Shown in pieces: positions 8,315 to 17,032 of a stretch of DNA of 64,000 bases (positions are counted from its first letter, which is position 1; each line of letters opens with the position of its first letter). The position numbers and the translations under genes are program-made. The notes under the pieces are model-generated. The model ran no database searches and was not told the DNA's origin. It saw only the letters and a list, made by a program, of their open reading frames with translations. The DNA is from Fulvimarina uroteuthidis (GTDB lineage: Bacteria; Pseudomonadota; Alphaproteobacteria; Rhizobiales; Rhizobiaceae): assembly GCF_034321785.1 (NCBI RefSeq), contig NZ_JAXLPB010000005.1, forward strand, positions 62,001-126,000. Direction: 5' to 3'.

Positions 8315-8343
8315 AGCGGACGGAACGTCATGTTTCGTCCGCT
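8315..8343 (+). promoter_or_regulatory. Intercistronic hairpin between dppA and dppB
   Basis: Arms AGCGGACG (8315-8322) and CGTCCGCT (8336-8343) pair perfectly, and four further pairs (one G-T) extend the stem to 12, leaving the 5-base loop GTCAT. There is no T-run. Such hairpins after a binding-protein gene typically protect the upstream mRNA and reduce the expression of the permease genes. Confidence 0.6.
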
Positions 8344-8423
8344 GCTTCGTTGAACCGGAGCAAGGCCGCACGCCGGTCATTCGTCCATTCGAAGCCCTTT
8401 GCCAAAGACGATCGATTCCGCGC

Positions 8424-9431
8424 ATGCTGCGATTCTTCCTGTCACGCATTCTCGTTCTCGTGCCGACGTTCATCGGCGTCGCGATCGTTGCGTTTTCCTT
8501 CATCCGCCTGCTGCCCGGCGATCCCGTCGCGATGATGGCCGGCGAGCGGGTGATGGACCCCGAGCGCCATGCCGCGATCATGGCGCAGCTCGGCTACGAC
8601 CAGCCCATCGTCTTCCAGTTCTTCGATTATCTGATAGGGCTGTTCTCCGGTGATTTCGGTACGTCGATCGTGACGAAGCGCGGGGTCGCGGGCGAGTTCT
8701 TCACGCTGTTCCCGGCAACGCTCGAACTGTCCCTGACCGCCATCACCATCGCGGTTCTCCTCGGTGTGCCGGCGGGCGTCTTCGCCGCGGTCAAACGCGG
8801 CTCCTGGTTCGACCAGATCACCATGGGGACCGCGCTCGTCGGCTACTCCATGCCGATCTTCTGGTGGGGTCTGCTGCTGATCATCCTGTTCTCCGGCATA
8901 CTTCAATGGACGCCGGTGTCCGGGCGGATCGATCTGCTCTACTATTTTCCCGCGACGACCGGCTTCATGTTGATCGACAGCCTGCTCTCGGGGCAGGAGG
9001 GCGCGTTCAAGTCGGCCGTCTCCCATCTCGTCCTGCCCTCGATCGTGCTCGCCACCATTCCCCTGGCGGTCATCGCGCGGCAGACGCGCTCGGCTATGCT
9101 CGAGGTTCTGAGCGAGGACTATGTCCGCACCGCCCGTGCCAAGGGCCTGGCGCCGCGCCGGGTCATCGGCGTCCATGCCCTGCGCAACGCGCTGATCCCC
9201 GTAATCACCACGATCGGTCTCCAGATCGGTGTGCTGATGGCGGGCGCCATTCTCACCGAAACGATCTTTTCCTGGCCCGGGATCGGAAAATGGATGGTGG
9301 ATAGCGTCTTCCGCCGGGACTATCCCGTCGTCCAGGGCGGGCTCCTCTTGATCGCCCTGGTCATCATGTTCGTCAATCTGATCGTCGATCTGCTCTACGG
9401 CGTCGTCAATCCGCGCGTTCGCGCGCGCTAG
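8424..9431 (+). CDS. dppB: Dipeptide ABC transporter permease DppB
   Basis: A 335-residue inner-membrane permease of the binding-protein-dependent transport family. It starts MLRFFLSRILVLVPTFIGV, the standard DppB N-terminus, which contains the first membrane helix. A GDFGTSI motif follows helix 1. The EAA loop appears as ARAKGLAPRRVIGVHALRNALIPVI, the contact site for the DppD/DppF ATPases. The C-terminus ends in the usual DLLYGVVNPRVR. The gene is second in the operon, and DppC follows after 14 bases. Confidence 0.96.
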   Translation: MLRFFLSRILVLVPTFIGVAIVAFSFIRLLPGDPVAMMAGERVMDPERHAAIMAQLGYDQPIVFQFFDYLIGLFSGDFGTSIVTKRGVAGEFFTLFPATLELSLTAITIAVLLGVPAGVFAAVKRGSWFDQITMGTALVGYSMPIFWWGLLLIILFSGILQWTPVSGRIDLLYYFPATTGFMLIDSLLSGQEGAFKSAVSHLVLPSIVLATIPLAVIARQTRSAMLEVLSEDYVRTARAKGLAPRRVIGVHALRNALIPVITTIGLQIGVLMAGAILTETIFSWPGIGKWMVDSVFRRDYPVVQGGLLLIALVIMFVNLIVDLLYGVVNPRVRAR

Positions 9432-9445
9432 AAAGGGCTGGTGCG

Positions 9446-10387
9446 ATGAGTCATGTCGAAGCCCAGGAAAGCGGCGAGGGGGTCGGCGCAGGCGTGCGCG
9501 ACCGCGAGCCGGAAAAATCCGTCCGCACGCAGCGGCTTTCGGAGTTCTGGTTCTACTTCTCGGAGAACAAGGGCGCCGTCGTCGGCCTCGTCGTGTTCGC
9601 GATCGTCGTCCTCGTCGCGCTCACAGCACCGCTGATCGCGCCGCACTCGGCGATCCTGCAGAACCGGGACGCGCTCCTCTTGCCGCCCGCCTGGCAGGAG
9701 GGTGGCCAGTGGACCTATTTTCTCGGCACCGACGCCGTCGGGCGCGACGTCCTGTCCCGCATCATCTACGGATCGCAATATTCGCTGTTCATCGGCGTCG
9801 TCGTCGTCATCGTCGCCGTTTCCGCAGGCATCTCGATCGGGTTGATCGCAGGATATGTCGGCGGTTGGGTGGATACGGTCATCATGCGGATGATGGACAT
9901 CATCCTCGCCTTCCCCTCCTTGCTGCTGGCGTTGGTGCTGGTCGCCGTGCTGGGCCCCGGCCTCACCAATGCGATGATCGCCATCGCACTCGTGCTGCAA
10001 CCGCATTTCGTCCGTCTGACACGCGCTTCCGTGATGGCCGAGAAGCAGCGGGAATATGTGACCGCCGCGCGCGTGGTGGGCGCCGGCCCGATCCGGTTGA
10101 TGGTCGTGACGATCCTTCCCAACTGCCTCGGCCCCTTGATCGTCCAGGCGACGCTCTCCTTCTCCAACGCCATTCTCGATGCGGCCGCTCTCGGCTTCCT
10201 CGGCATGGGCGCACAGCCGCCGACGCCGGAATGGGGCACGATGCTGGCCGAAGCCCGCGAGTTCATCCTGCGCGCCTGGTGGGTCGTGACCTTTCCCGGT
10301 CTCGCCATCCTCATCACGGTGCTCGCCATCAATCTCATCGGCGACGGTCTGCGCGATGCGCTCGACCCGAAAATGAAGCGGAGTTGA
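9446..10387 (+). CDS. dppC: Dipeptide ABC transporter permease DppC
   Basis: A 313-residue partner permease. A cytoplasmic N-terminal tail of about 35 residues precedes helix 1, and the GTDAVGRDVLSRIIYGSQYSL motif is typical of DppC/OppC. The EAA loop is seen as AARVVGAGPIRLMVVTILPNCL. The C-terminal LLGDGLRDALDPK signature appears here as LIGDGLRDALDPK. It forms the membrane channel with DppB. It lies between dppB and dppD with very short gaps, so co-translation is likely. Confidence 0.96.
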   Translation: MSHVEAQESGEGVGAGVRDREPEKSVRTQRLSEFWFYFSENKGAVVGLVVFAIVVLVALTAPLIAPHSAILQNRDALLLPPAWQEGGQWTYFLGTDAVGRDVLSRIIYGSQYSLFIGVVVVIVAVSAGISIGLIAGYVGGWVDTVIMRMMDIILAFPSLLLALVLVAVLGPGLTNAMIAIALVLQPHFVRLTRASVMAEKQREYVTAARVVGAGPIRLMVVTILPNCLGPLIVQATLSFSNAILDAAALGFLGMGAQPPTPEWGTMLAEAREFILRAWWVVTFPGLAILITVLAINLIGDGLRDALDPKMKRS

Positions 10388-10394
10388 GAACCGG

Positions 10395-11369
10395 ATGACG
10401 CTTCTGACCATCCGCAACCTGTCCGTCACGTTCGACACCGCGTCTGGACCCTTCAAGGCCGTCGACGGCTTCGATCTCGTGGTCGAGGCGGGCGAGATCC
10501 TCGGCATCGTCGGAGAATCGGGGTCCGGCAAGTCCGTCGCCATGCTGGGACTGATGGGGCTTTTGCCGCCCTCGGCCACCGTGACGGCCGATGCGCTCGC
10601 CTTCGAGGGCCACGACATGCGGGCGATCGGCGCGCGTGAACGGCGCAGGCTGATCGGCGCCGAAATGTCGATGATCTTTCAGGAGCCGATGAGTTCGCTC
10701 AATCCGTGCTTCACGGTCGGCTACCAGATCAAGGAAAGCCTGCGGATTCATCTGGGCCTTGACCGGAAAGCCCGCCACAGAAGGGCGATCGAGCTTCTTG
10801 AGCAGGTGGGATTGCCCGAGCCCGAGCGTCGCCTCTCGGCCTTCCCGCACCAGCTCTCGGGCGGCATGAGCCAGCGCGTCATGATCGCGATGGCGACTGC
10901 CTGCCATCCGAAGCTTCTGATCGCGGACGAGCCGACGACGGCGCTCGACGTGACGATCCAGGCGCAGATCCTCGACCTTCTCGTGGATCTCCAGAAGGAT
11001 CACAAGATGGCGATGATCCTGATCACCCACGACATGGGCGTCGTTGCCGAAACCGCGCACCGGGTGGTGGTGCAGTATGCCGGCCAGCAGGTGGAACGCC
11101 AGTCCGTCGAAACCCTGTTCGTCGAGCCGCATCACCCCTACACGTCGGCGCTTCTGTCGGCGATCCCGGAGCGGGCGACCGGCGACCGGTTGCCGACCAT
11201 TCCGGGCGTCGTGCCGGGGCAGGGCGACCGGCCGAACGGATGCCTGTTCAATCCCCGCTGCGACCGCACGGACGACATTTGCCGCACGGTCGTACCGCCG
11301 CACCAGAGCGCCGCGCTCGGCGAAGCGCTGTGCCACTATCCCCTGAATACCGCCGGAAAAGCCGCATGA
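10395..11369 (+). CDS. dppD: Dipeptide ABC transporter ATP-binding protein DppD
   Basis: A 324-residue ABC ATPase. Walker A is GESGSGKSV, the signature is LSGGMSQRV, Walker B is LLIADEPTTALD, and the switch histidine sits in ILITHDMGVV. The C-terminal oligopeptide/dipeptide domain contains the cysteine-containing NGCLFNPRCDRTDDIC pattern, which in this subfamily can hold an Fe-S cluster. It pairs with DppF as a heterodimer. Its stop codon overlaps the dppF start (ATGA). Confidence 0.96.
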   Translation: MTLLTIRNLSVTFDTASGPFKAVDGFDLVVEAGEILGIVGESGSGKSVAMLGLMGLLPPSATVTADALAFEGHDMRAIGARERRRLIGAEMSMIFQEPMSSLNPCFTVGYQIKESLRIHLGLDRKARHRRAIELLEQVGLPEPERRLSAFPHQLSGGMSQRVMIAMATACHPKLLIADEPTTALDVTIQAQILDLLVDLQKDHKMAMILITHDMGVVAETAHRVVVQYAGQQVERQSVETLFVEPHHPYTSALLSAIPERATGDRLPTIPGVVPGQGDRPNGCLFNPRCDRTDDICRTVVPPHQSAALGEALCHYPLNTAGKAA

Positions 11370-12337
11370 GCGTGATCGTATCGGCCGACAATCTCAGCCA
11401 AGTCTACGAAGTCCGGCGCGGCCTCTTTGCCAAGCCGCTCGGACTGAAGGCCGTGAAGGAGGCGAGTTTCACCGTCGAGGAGGGCGAGACCCTCGCGATC
11501 GTCGGCGAATCGGGCTGCGGGAAATCGACGCTGGCGCGCATCTTGACCATGATCGAGGAGCCGACCGAGGGCGAACTGATCATCGATGGCGTCTCGATAT
11601 CCGCCGGCCATTCGGAGGGCGCGAAACGCCTGCGCTCGACGGTGCAGATCGTCTTCCAGAACCCCTATGGCGCGCTCAATCCGCGCCAGAAGGTGGGGGC
11701 GATCATCACCGAGCCCTTGAAGATCAATACGAGCCTTTCGGGCCAACAGCGCCGCGAGAAGGCCGAGGCGATGCTGAGCCAGGTCGGGCTGCGGCCCGAA
11801 CACTACAATCGCTATCCGCACATGTTTTCCGGCGGCCAGCGCCAGCGGATCGCGATCGCCCGCGCGCTGATCCTCGATCCGAAGATCCTGGTTCTCGACG
11901 AACCGGTCTCGGCCCTCGACGTCTCGATCCAGGCCGCCGTCCTCAATCTTCTGGCCGATCTCCAGGATGGGCTGAAACTCACCTACATCTTCATCAGCCA
12001 CGATCTGTCCGTGGTCCGGCATGTGGCGGACCGAGTGCTGGTCATGTATCTCGGCCGCCCGGTGGAGATCGCGCCCAAGGAAGCGCTCTATGCCGGCCCC
12101 AGGCACCCCTATACGAAGGCGCTTCTTTCCGCGACGCCGGCCACGAACCCGAACGAGCGCGGCGAACGAATCCGGCTAAGCGGCGAACTCCCGTCGCCGT
12201 TCGATCCGCCGCCGGGATGTTCGTTCAATCCGCGCTGCCCCTACGCCAACGAGCGGTGCCGCACGGAGCGGCCGCTTCTGACGGAGCACGGTCCGACGAA
12301 AGTCGCGTGTTTCGCCGTGGAGGAAGGACGGATCTGA
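11366..12337 (+). CDS. dppF: Dipeptide ABC transporter ATP-binding protein DppF
   Basis: A 323-residue second ATPase of the transporter. Walker A is GESGCGKST, Q-loop QNPYGALNPRQ, signature FSGGQRQRI, Walker B ILVLDEPVSALD and the H-loop FISHDLSVV. The C-terminal oligo_HPY domain has GCSFNPRCPYANERC. The start overlaps the dppD stop by four bases. It completes a full five-gene dpp operon. Confidence 0.96.
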   Translation: MSVIVSADNLSQVYEVRRGLFAKPLGLKAVKEASFTVEEGETLAIVGESGCGKSTLARILTMIEEPTEGELIIDGVSISAGHSEGAKRLRSTVQIVFQNPYGALNPRQKVGAIITEPLKINTSLSGQQRREKAEAMLSQVGLRPEHYNRYPHMFSGGQRQRIAIARALILDPKILVLDEPVSALDVSIQAAVLNLLADLQDGLKLTYIFISHDLSVVRHVADRVLVMYLGRPVEIAPKEALYAGPRHPYTKALLSATPATNPNERGERIRLSGELPSPFDPPPGCSFNPRCPYANERCRTERPLLTEHGPTKVACFAVEEGRI

Positions 12338-12442
12338 ACCGTCCGCGTCGGACCGGTTCGCGAAGGGCATTCTGGCGCACTTGCAGCCATCCCGATCGGC
12401 CCTCTCTTCGAACGCGACAGCTTTCGATGACGAGGACCCTTC

Positions 12443-13294
12443 ATGCAGATCACACGGCCGCTTCACGACCGCATCGCGCTCGCGTTCGATTTCGACAAGA
12501 CGCTGGCGGAGTCCTCCCTCGACGTCATCGTCGCGGCGATGGGCCTCGACGTCGACGAATGGCATCGGCGCTACCGGGAACCTCTGGATTCGAACACCTG
12601 GGATTCGATCAACGCCCGCGCCTATGCCCTGATCGAGGCGGGCCGCGACAACGGACGCCCGCTCACCCGTGACACGTTGCGGGACGCAGGCCGAACGATC
12701 CGTCTCTACGACGAAGTCACGCTGATGCCCGACCGGATCCGGGCCGCCGCGCGCGAGATCGCGCCCGGGGTCGAGGTGGATTTCACCGTCATCTCGTCGG
12801 GCTATGTCGACCTCATCGAGCACACCGCGATCAAGGACTGCTTCGATCGCATCTGGGGCTCGTCCCTGCACTTCGACGACAGGGGCGAAGCCGTCTTCAT
12901 CAAGCGCGGGCTGACCCATCCGGAAAAGGCGCGTTACATGCAGGCCCTGTCCAAGGGGCTCAGCATCAAGGGATCCAACGCACCCGAATCGACGACGAAG
13001 GCGGTTGCGGACGAGGATCTCGCCGTGCCGCCGAACCAGATGATCTTCGTCGGCGACGGCGCGTCCGATCTCCAGGCCTTCCAATATGTCGAGACGAACA
13101 GCGGGTTCGCCATCGCGGTTCGCCAGAACGGCGGGTTTGCCGGCGCCAAGACCATGCATGCCGACCAGCGGCCGAGCAATCTCGCGCCGCCGAGCTACGC
13201 GCAGGGCGGCGAGATGCTCAAGTCGCTGATCCATGCCGTTCAATCCATCGCATCCCGCATCGCCTTGACGCGCCTGGGGGAAAAGGACGCGTAG
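12443..13294 (+). CDS. HAD-superfamily phosphatase, phosphoserine phosphatase-like
   Basis: A 283-residue HAD hydrolase of the SerB/PSPase-like type. Motif I is AFDFDKTLAES (nucleophile D16, acid D18), motif II VISSGY, and motifs III/IV are a Lys-containing segment followed by FVGDGASDLQAF near residue 205. A helical cap lies between motifs I and II. It is larger than SerB cores and has no ACT domain, so the substrate is uncertain; a small phosphorylated metabolite is likely. It lies 105 bases after dppF, so readthrough from the transport operon is possible but not shown. Confidence 0.8.
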   Translation: MQITRPLHDRIALAFDFDKTLAESSLDVIVAAMGLDVDEWHRRYREPLDSNTWDSINARAYALIEAGRDNGRPLTRDTLRDAGRTIRLYDEVTLMPDRIRAAAREIAPGVEVDFTVISSGYVDLIEHTAIKDCFDRIWGSSLHFDDRGEAVFIKRGLTHPEKARYMQALSKGLSIKGSNAPESTTKAVADEDLAVPPNQMIFVGDGASDLQAFQYVETNSGFAIAVRQNGGFAGAKTMHADQRPSNLAPPSYAQGGEMLKSLIHAVQSIASRIALTRLGEKDA

Positions 13295-13479
13295 CCGCCG
13301 GAGGGCGGCACCGTTGCCAGTGCGGGTAGGATTTTTGTCGTCTTTCGGGTGTGGGTCCGTTGGGGGCGGACGGCCTATGTTGGTGGCAGGGCGCTTTGAC
13401 CACGCGTGTCGAAGGACGAACGGCGGTTCGGATCGGCCGGTCGAAACAGCATGATGAAACGAATGGGAGGAGCCAAACA

Positions 13480-14706
13480 ATGAATGCACCAGTGTTTCCG
13501 GAACTGAAGATCCCGAACACCATCGCCGCAGGTCCTGGGCCCGGTAATACGTCGCAGCGCGTTCTCGATGCGTTTTATCACCAGGGCGTTGCGGACCATA
13601 TGAACCCGAACGTGCTTCGCGGCATGATCGAAGCCAAGAAGATGCTTCGCGAGATCTGGGGCACCAACAATGTCCATACGTTCGGCGTCGCCGGCACGGG
13701 CTGGTCCGCGCTCGACATGATGTTCAGCGTCGTCCATCCGGGCGAGAAGATCGTTCTCTTCGTCAACGGGACGTTCTCCGGGATCGACGAATTGTCGGTC
13801 CGCATGAAGGGCGCGACGGAGGAGGAGTTGCGCGCCAACTCCACCGATCCGAAGGCCGCCTCGGTCATCACGGTCAAGGTGCCGCATGGCCAGTCCGTCA
13901 CCGGCGAAATCGTCGCCGAGGCGCTGGCCGAGCACAAGCCGAAATGGGCCGCGATGGCTCACTGGGAGACCGGTTCCGGCCGCATCAACGACATCAAGGG
14001 CTTCAGCGATGCCTGCGTCGAGCATGGCGTGATGGGTCTCGTGGATGCCGTCTCCTCCCTCGGCATCGAAGAGTTCCGCGCCGACGATTTCCCGGGCATT
14101 CACGGCTGGGCCTCCTGTCCGCAAAAGGGCGTCATGGCGCTGCCCTTGACCTATGCGCCGGTGACCTTTTCCGACCAGTACATCGAAGAGTTGAAGAAGG
14201 TCGGGGCGCGTTCCTTCGTCCACCATCCGATCATGGAAGCCCGCCACTGGGCGATCGTCGATGGTCAGGACGTCGAGAAGGGCAGCTATCACCGCACGCA
14301 TTCGCCCTATGCGGTCGCCTCGTTCCACGAAGCGCTGCGAATGGTGCTCGAAGACGGCATGCTGCAGCGGGCCGAGCATTACCGCAAGGCCGAGAAGGCC
14401 CTGAGGGCGGCGCTGGTCAAGATGGGTTGCAACGTCACGTCCAACATGACGAGCCTGCTCGTCCTCGACCTGCCGGAGAAGCTGCGCGGCCAGGAAAAGG
14501 ATTTCGTCAACACGTGCCGCGAAGAGCAGTTCTGCATCTGGCCGACCTTGTCCGAGCCCGTCCAGATCCGCGTCGGCATCCTCAATCTCCTGAAGGAGAG
14601 CGAACTGACCGAGATCGTGACGCGCTTCGGCGATATGCTGAACCGTTACGACCACAAGACCGATGTCGACGCAGCCGTCGCCGAACTGAAGAGCAACCTG
14701 AAGTAA
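13480..14706 (+). CDS. Class V aminotransferase (alanine/serine-glyoxylate type)
   Basis: A 408-residue PLP enzyme of fold type I, class V. VDAVSSLG (D189) binds the pyridine nitrogen, and CPQKGVMALP (K216) is the Schiff-base lysine in the pattern of serine- and alanine-glyoxylate aminotransferases. The N-terminal AGPGPGNTSQRVLDAF also fits this family. The C-terminal domain ends IRVGILNLLKESELTEIV. The exact donor and acceptor cannot be read from sequence; ureidoglycine or pyridoxamine partners are alternatives. The ATG at 13480 follows a strong GGGAGGAG. It appears monocistronic and is closed by a long hairpin. Confidence 0.82.
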   Translation: MNAPVFPELKIPNTIAAGPGPGNTSQRVLDAFYHQGVADHMNPNVLRGMIEAKKMLREIWGTNNVHTFGVAGTGWSALDMMFSVVHPGEKIVLFVNGTFSGIDELSVRMKGATEEELRANSTDPKAASVITVKVPHGQSVTGEIVAEALAEHKPKWAAMAHWETGSGRINDIKGFSDACVEHGVMGLVDAVSSLGIEEFRADDFPGIHGWASCPQKGVMALPLTYAPVTFSDQYIEELKKVGARSFVHHPIMEARHWAIVDGQDVEKGSYHRTHSPYAVASFHEALRMVLEDGMLQRAEHYRKAEKALRAALVKMGCNVTSNMTSLLVLDLPEKLRGQEKDFVNTCREEQFCIWPTLSEPVQIRVGILNLLKESELTEIVTRFGDMLNRYDHKTDVDAAVAELKSNLK

Positions 14707-14734
14707 GCAGCGCGACAAAACGAGATATGACGAG

Positions 14735-14762
14735 AGCCGGCGTCCCTCGGGGGCGCCGGCTT
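14735..14762 (+). terminator. Strong hairpin between convergent genes
   Basis: Arms AGCCGGCGTCCC and GGGGCGCCGGCT pair over 12 positions (one T-G) around a 3-base TCG loop. The T-run is weak (TTCG). It sits about 30 bases after the aminotransferase stop and before the convergent ATP-grasp gene, so it may terminate transcription from either side. Confidence 0.65.
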
Positions 14763-14809
14763 CGTGCGTTCCACGGGTGGAGGTCGCCGGGGACGGTCGG
14801 CGACGACCC

Positions 14810-15967
14810 TCAGCCGATGATCGCGTGCGGCACGAAGCGCGAGAGATTGCGCGTGATCCGGCTCCGGTCTTCGCGCATGCCGAGGCCGCAGGCGGTGTTG
14901 CCGACGATCCAGGTGCCGAGGACCGCGTGGTTTCCCTCGCTTTCGAACAGCTTCGTCATCTCCTGGACGATGAAACCGCCGTCGCCATAATCGCCGTCCG
15001 ACCGTTCGGTGACGAGACCGGCCTCGATGAAGGTCACGTTCTCGCCCTCGCGCGAATGAAGCGGCTTGCGCACCGCGTTCTGCAACGCGTCGGCGCGCGG
15101 ATCATCGGAGAAGAAGGCGGGCAGAAGGTTCGGGTGGCCGGGAAACCGGTCCCACAGGAGCGGAAGGAGACCCTTGTTGGACAGGATCGTCTTCCATGGC
15201 GGCTCGACGAACTGGGTGCCCGAGCGGCCGAGATGCTCGGCGAACGGTTCGCGCAGCATGTCCTCCCACGGGTAGAGCTTGAAGCAGAGTTCGATCGTCC
15301 GGTCCTGCAGATCGGTGAAGCGTTCTTCCGCATCGATGCCGATCTCGCGAATGTCGAGAAGTTCGGTGCGGTGGCCGGCCTGGATGGCGCAGTCCATCAG
15401 ATAGGCGGCCGTTCCCCGGTCCTCGTCGCTTTCGGTATAGGCGGCGAAGTGGAAGATCGGCTCGTTGGAAAAGGCGCGAAACGCCTCGACCAACGTTTCC
15501 TGGATGGTATTGAACTGGTCGGCGTCTTCCGGAAGCGAGCCGAGCGCGATGTTGTCGGTGAGCCAGTTGTACTGGAAATAGGCCGATTCGAAGATCGAGG
15601 TCGGCGTGTCCGCATTGTATTCGAGAAGCTTGGCCGGTCCCGTGCCGTCATAGGCGAGGTCGAAACGGCCGTAGAGGTGGCGCTCCTCGGTCTCGAACGA
15701 GGTCCGGACGAGTTCCTGCATCGGCTCGGGGATGGCAAGCTTCGTCATCATCGCCGGATCGCGGATGACGTCGGCGGCGACTTCCATGCACATGACGTGC
15801 AGTTCGGCGCTCGGATCCTCGATCGCCTCCGCGATCTCGGCCAGCGAGAACACATAGGCCGCATCGTCGAGCCAGTAGGGTTCGCCATACATTTCGTGAA
15901 AGCCGAAGCCGACGGCCTCGGCTTTCGCGCGCCAGTCCTCACGTTCGGGAAGGGTGATCCTTTTCAA
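14810..15967 (-). CDS. ygiC: YgiC/YjfC-type ATP-grasp amidoligase (glutathionylspermidine synthase-like)
   Basis: A 385-residue member of the GSP_synth ATP-grasp family, which is related to the synthetase half of glutathionylspermidine synthetase/amidase. The N-terminus has GFGFHEMYGEPYWLDDAAYVF, and the centre has GRFDLAYDG...KLLEYNADTPTSIFESAYFQYNW, both hallmarks of YgiC/YjfC. The ATP-grasp part continues with FCFKLYPWEDM-like and ILSNKGLLPLLW segments. The family forms amide bonds between a carboxylate and an amine with ATP; its real substrates are not established. The start is taken as TTG at 15967, four bases after the upstream stop, which gives the usual family length; a GTG at 16012 would add 15 residues inside the upstream gene. 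Last gene of a five-gene operon. Confidence 0.9.
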   Translation of the reverse strand: MKRITLPEREDWRAKAEAVGFGFHEMYGEPYWLDDAAYVFSLAEIAEAIEDPSAELHVMCMEVAADVIRDPAMMTKLAIPEPMQELVRTSFETEERHLYGRFDLAYDGTGPAKLLEYNADTPTSIFESAYFQYNWLTDNIALGSLPEDADQFNTIQETLVEAFRAFSNEPIFHFAAYTESDEDRGTAAYLMDCAIQAGHRTELLDIREIGIDAEERFTDLQDRTIELCFKLYPWEDMLREPFAEHLGRSGTQFVEPPWKTILSNKGLLPLLWDRFPGHPNLLPAFFSDDPRADALQNAVRKPLHSREGENVTFIEAGLVTERSDGDYGDGGFIVQEMTKLFESEGNHAVLGTWIVGNTACGLGMREDRSRITRNLSRFVPHAIIG

Positions 15968-15971
15968 TCGA

Positions 15972-16553
15972 TCATCCGCCGAAGAAGCCGCCGCGCGAGG
16001 TCGAGCGCCCACCGAAGCCCGAGCGCGAGACGGTGCGCGTGTTGACGTTCACCGGACGCGAGATCCGCTGCCCGTCCCGAACGGCGCTCGTCACGGTCTG
16101 CCCGGCGCGATTGGTGTAGATCGGCGAGGAATAGTTGTACGAAGGCGACGAACGATAGTTCCGGTACGCGGCGTAGCTCGCCAGATTGCCGATCGCGGAA
16201 GAGACGAGATAGCCCGTCATGAACGGGATGAAGAACGATCCGCTTCCGCCATTGTTGGCCCCCTGCTGGTCGGCGACCTGCCCCGCATCGAGGCAGCGGC
16301 CTTCGCCATATTCGGCTTCGCAGGCTGCCTGGCCGTCGAAACGCGGGGCGTTCGACAGGTGCTGCTGCAGGGCCTGCTGGTACTCCGCCTCGCAGATTTC
16401 CAGATCGACGCCCGACGAGGCGCATTCCGTGGGGGTGTTGAACACGGCGTCAGTCGCCGGTTCCTCTCCGCAGCCCGAGAGCACTAGGCCGGTCGCGGCG
16501 ATCGTGCCGAGGGCGAGGAGAGGGGGATGTGAGCCGATCTTGCGCTTGCGCAT
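15972..16553 (-). CDS. ygiB: YgiB/YjfM-like DUF1190 lipoprotein with Gly-Gly C-terminus
   Basis: A 193-residue DUF1190 protein. A basic N-terminus and hydrophobic segment end in LVLSGC, a lipobox with Cys near residue 28, so it is probably an outer- or inner-membrane lipoprotein. Paired cysteines lie in TECASSGVDLEICEAEYQQAL and AACEAEYGEGRC. A middle segment, SGSFFIPFMTGYLVSS, matches YgiB. The tail is low-complexity with Ser, Arg and Gly, repeats a SR-x-GF-GG pattern and ends exactly in Gly-Gly. It directly precedes the amidoligase gene, as in ygiBC. The ATG at 16553 follows AGAGG at seven bases; the TTG two codons earlier is less likely. Confidence 0.88.
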   Translation of the reverse strand: MRKRKIGSHPPLLALGTIAATGLVLSGCGEEPATDAVFNTPTECASSGVDLEICEAEYQQALQQHLSNAPRFDGQAACEAEYGEGRCLDAGQVADQQGANNGGSGSFFIPFMTGYLVSSAIGNLASYAAYRNYRSSPSYNYSSPIYTNRAGQTVTSAVRDGQRISRPVNVNTRTVSRSGFGGRSTSRGGFFGG

Positions 16554-16566
16554 CTTCAATCCTCTT

Positions 16567-16968
16567 TTAGTAGGTCATGCAAGCCGCGTTGAGCAGGCCG
16601 ATGGCGATGGAATTGCCGGCGCTCCACACGCCTGCGGCCAGCTCGCCCCTGGTGATCCGCTCGTGCAGCTTGGTCATGGTCAGCGATGCGACGAAGAAGG
16701 CGAGAATTTGCGCCAGGACGCCGACGATGGCCCAGATGATGAAATCGACGATCGCGACCGAGTTCTCGGCCGCCGAGGAGAGCACGATCCCGAAGCCGAT
16801 GATCGCGCCGAGATAGGCGAGGATCGCCGCCATGTTGCCCTCGCGGATGAGGGTGATCTCCTTGTGCGGGGTCAGGGCCGTGTAGACGGCGGCAAACAAG
16901 CCGTAGAGAACCAGGCCAAGAATGAAATAGGCCAGGAAACTGGGCAGGCCCGCAACGTAACCGAACAT
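16567..16968 (-). CDS. yjfL: DUF350 (YjfL/YshE) membrane protein
   Basis: A 133-residue inner-membrane protein with four predicted helices (about residues 5-28, 43-66, 72-98 and 108-131), the architecture of DUF350. The family occurs as YjfL beside YjfK, YjfM and YjfC, and often beside PspA or flotillin-type proteins; its function is unknown. GGAG lies just before the ATG at 16968. It stands between the DUF2491 and DUF1190 genes in the same operon, with only 13 bases before the latter. Confidence 0.9.
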   Translation of the reverse strand: MFGYVAGLPSFLAYFILGLVLYGLFAAVYTALTPHKEITLIREGNMAAILAYLGAIIGFGIVLSSAAENSVAIVDFIIWAIVGVLAQILAFFVASLTMTKLHERITRGELAAGVWSAGNSIAIGLLNAACMTY

Positions 16969-17032
16969 CGTCTCTCCAGTGCTTTCACGGTCGCCGCGCA
17001 TCCGTGGCGCGCGCGATCCTCATTGTCTCGTT

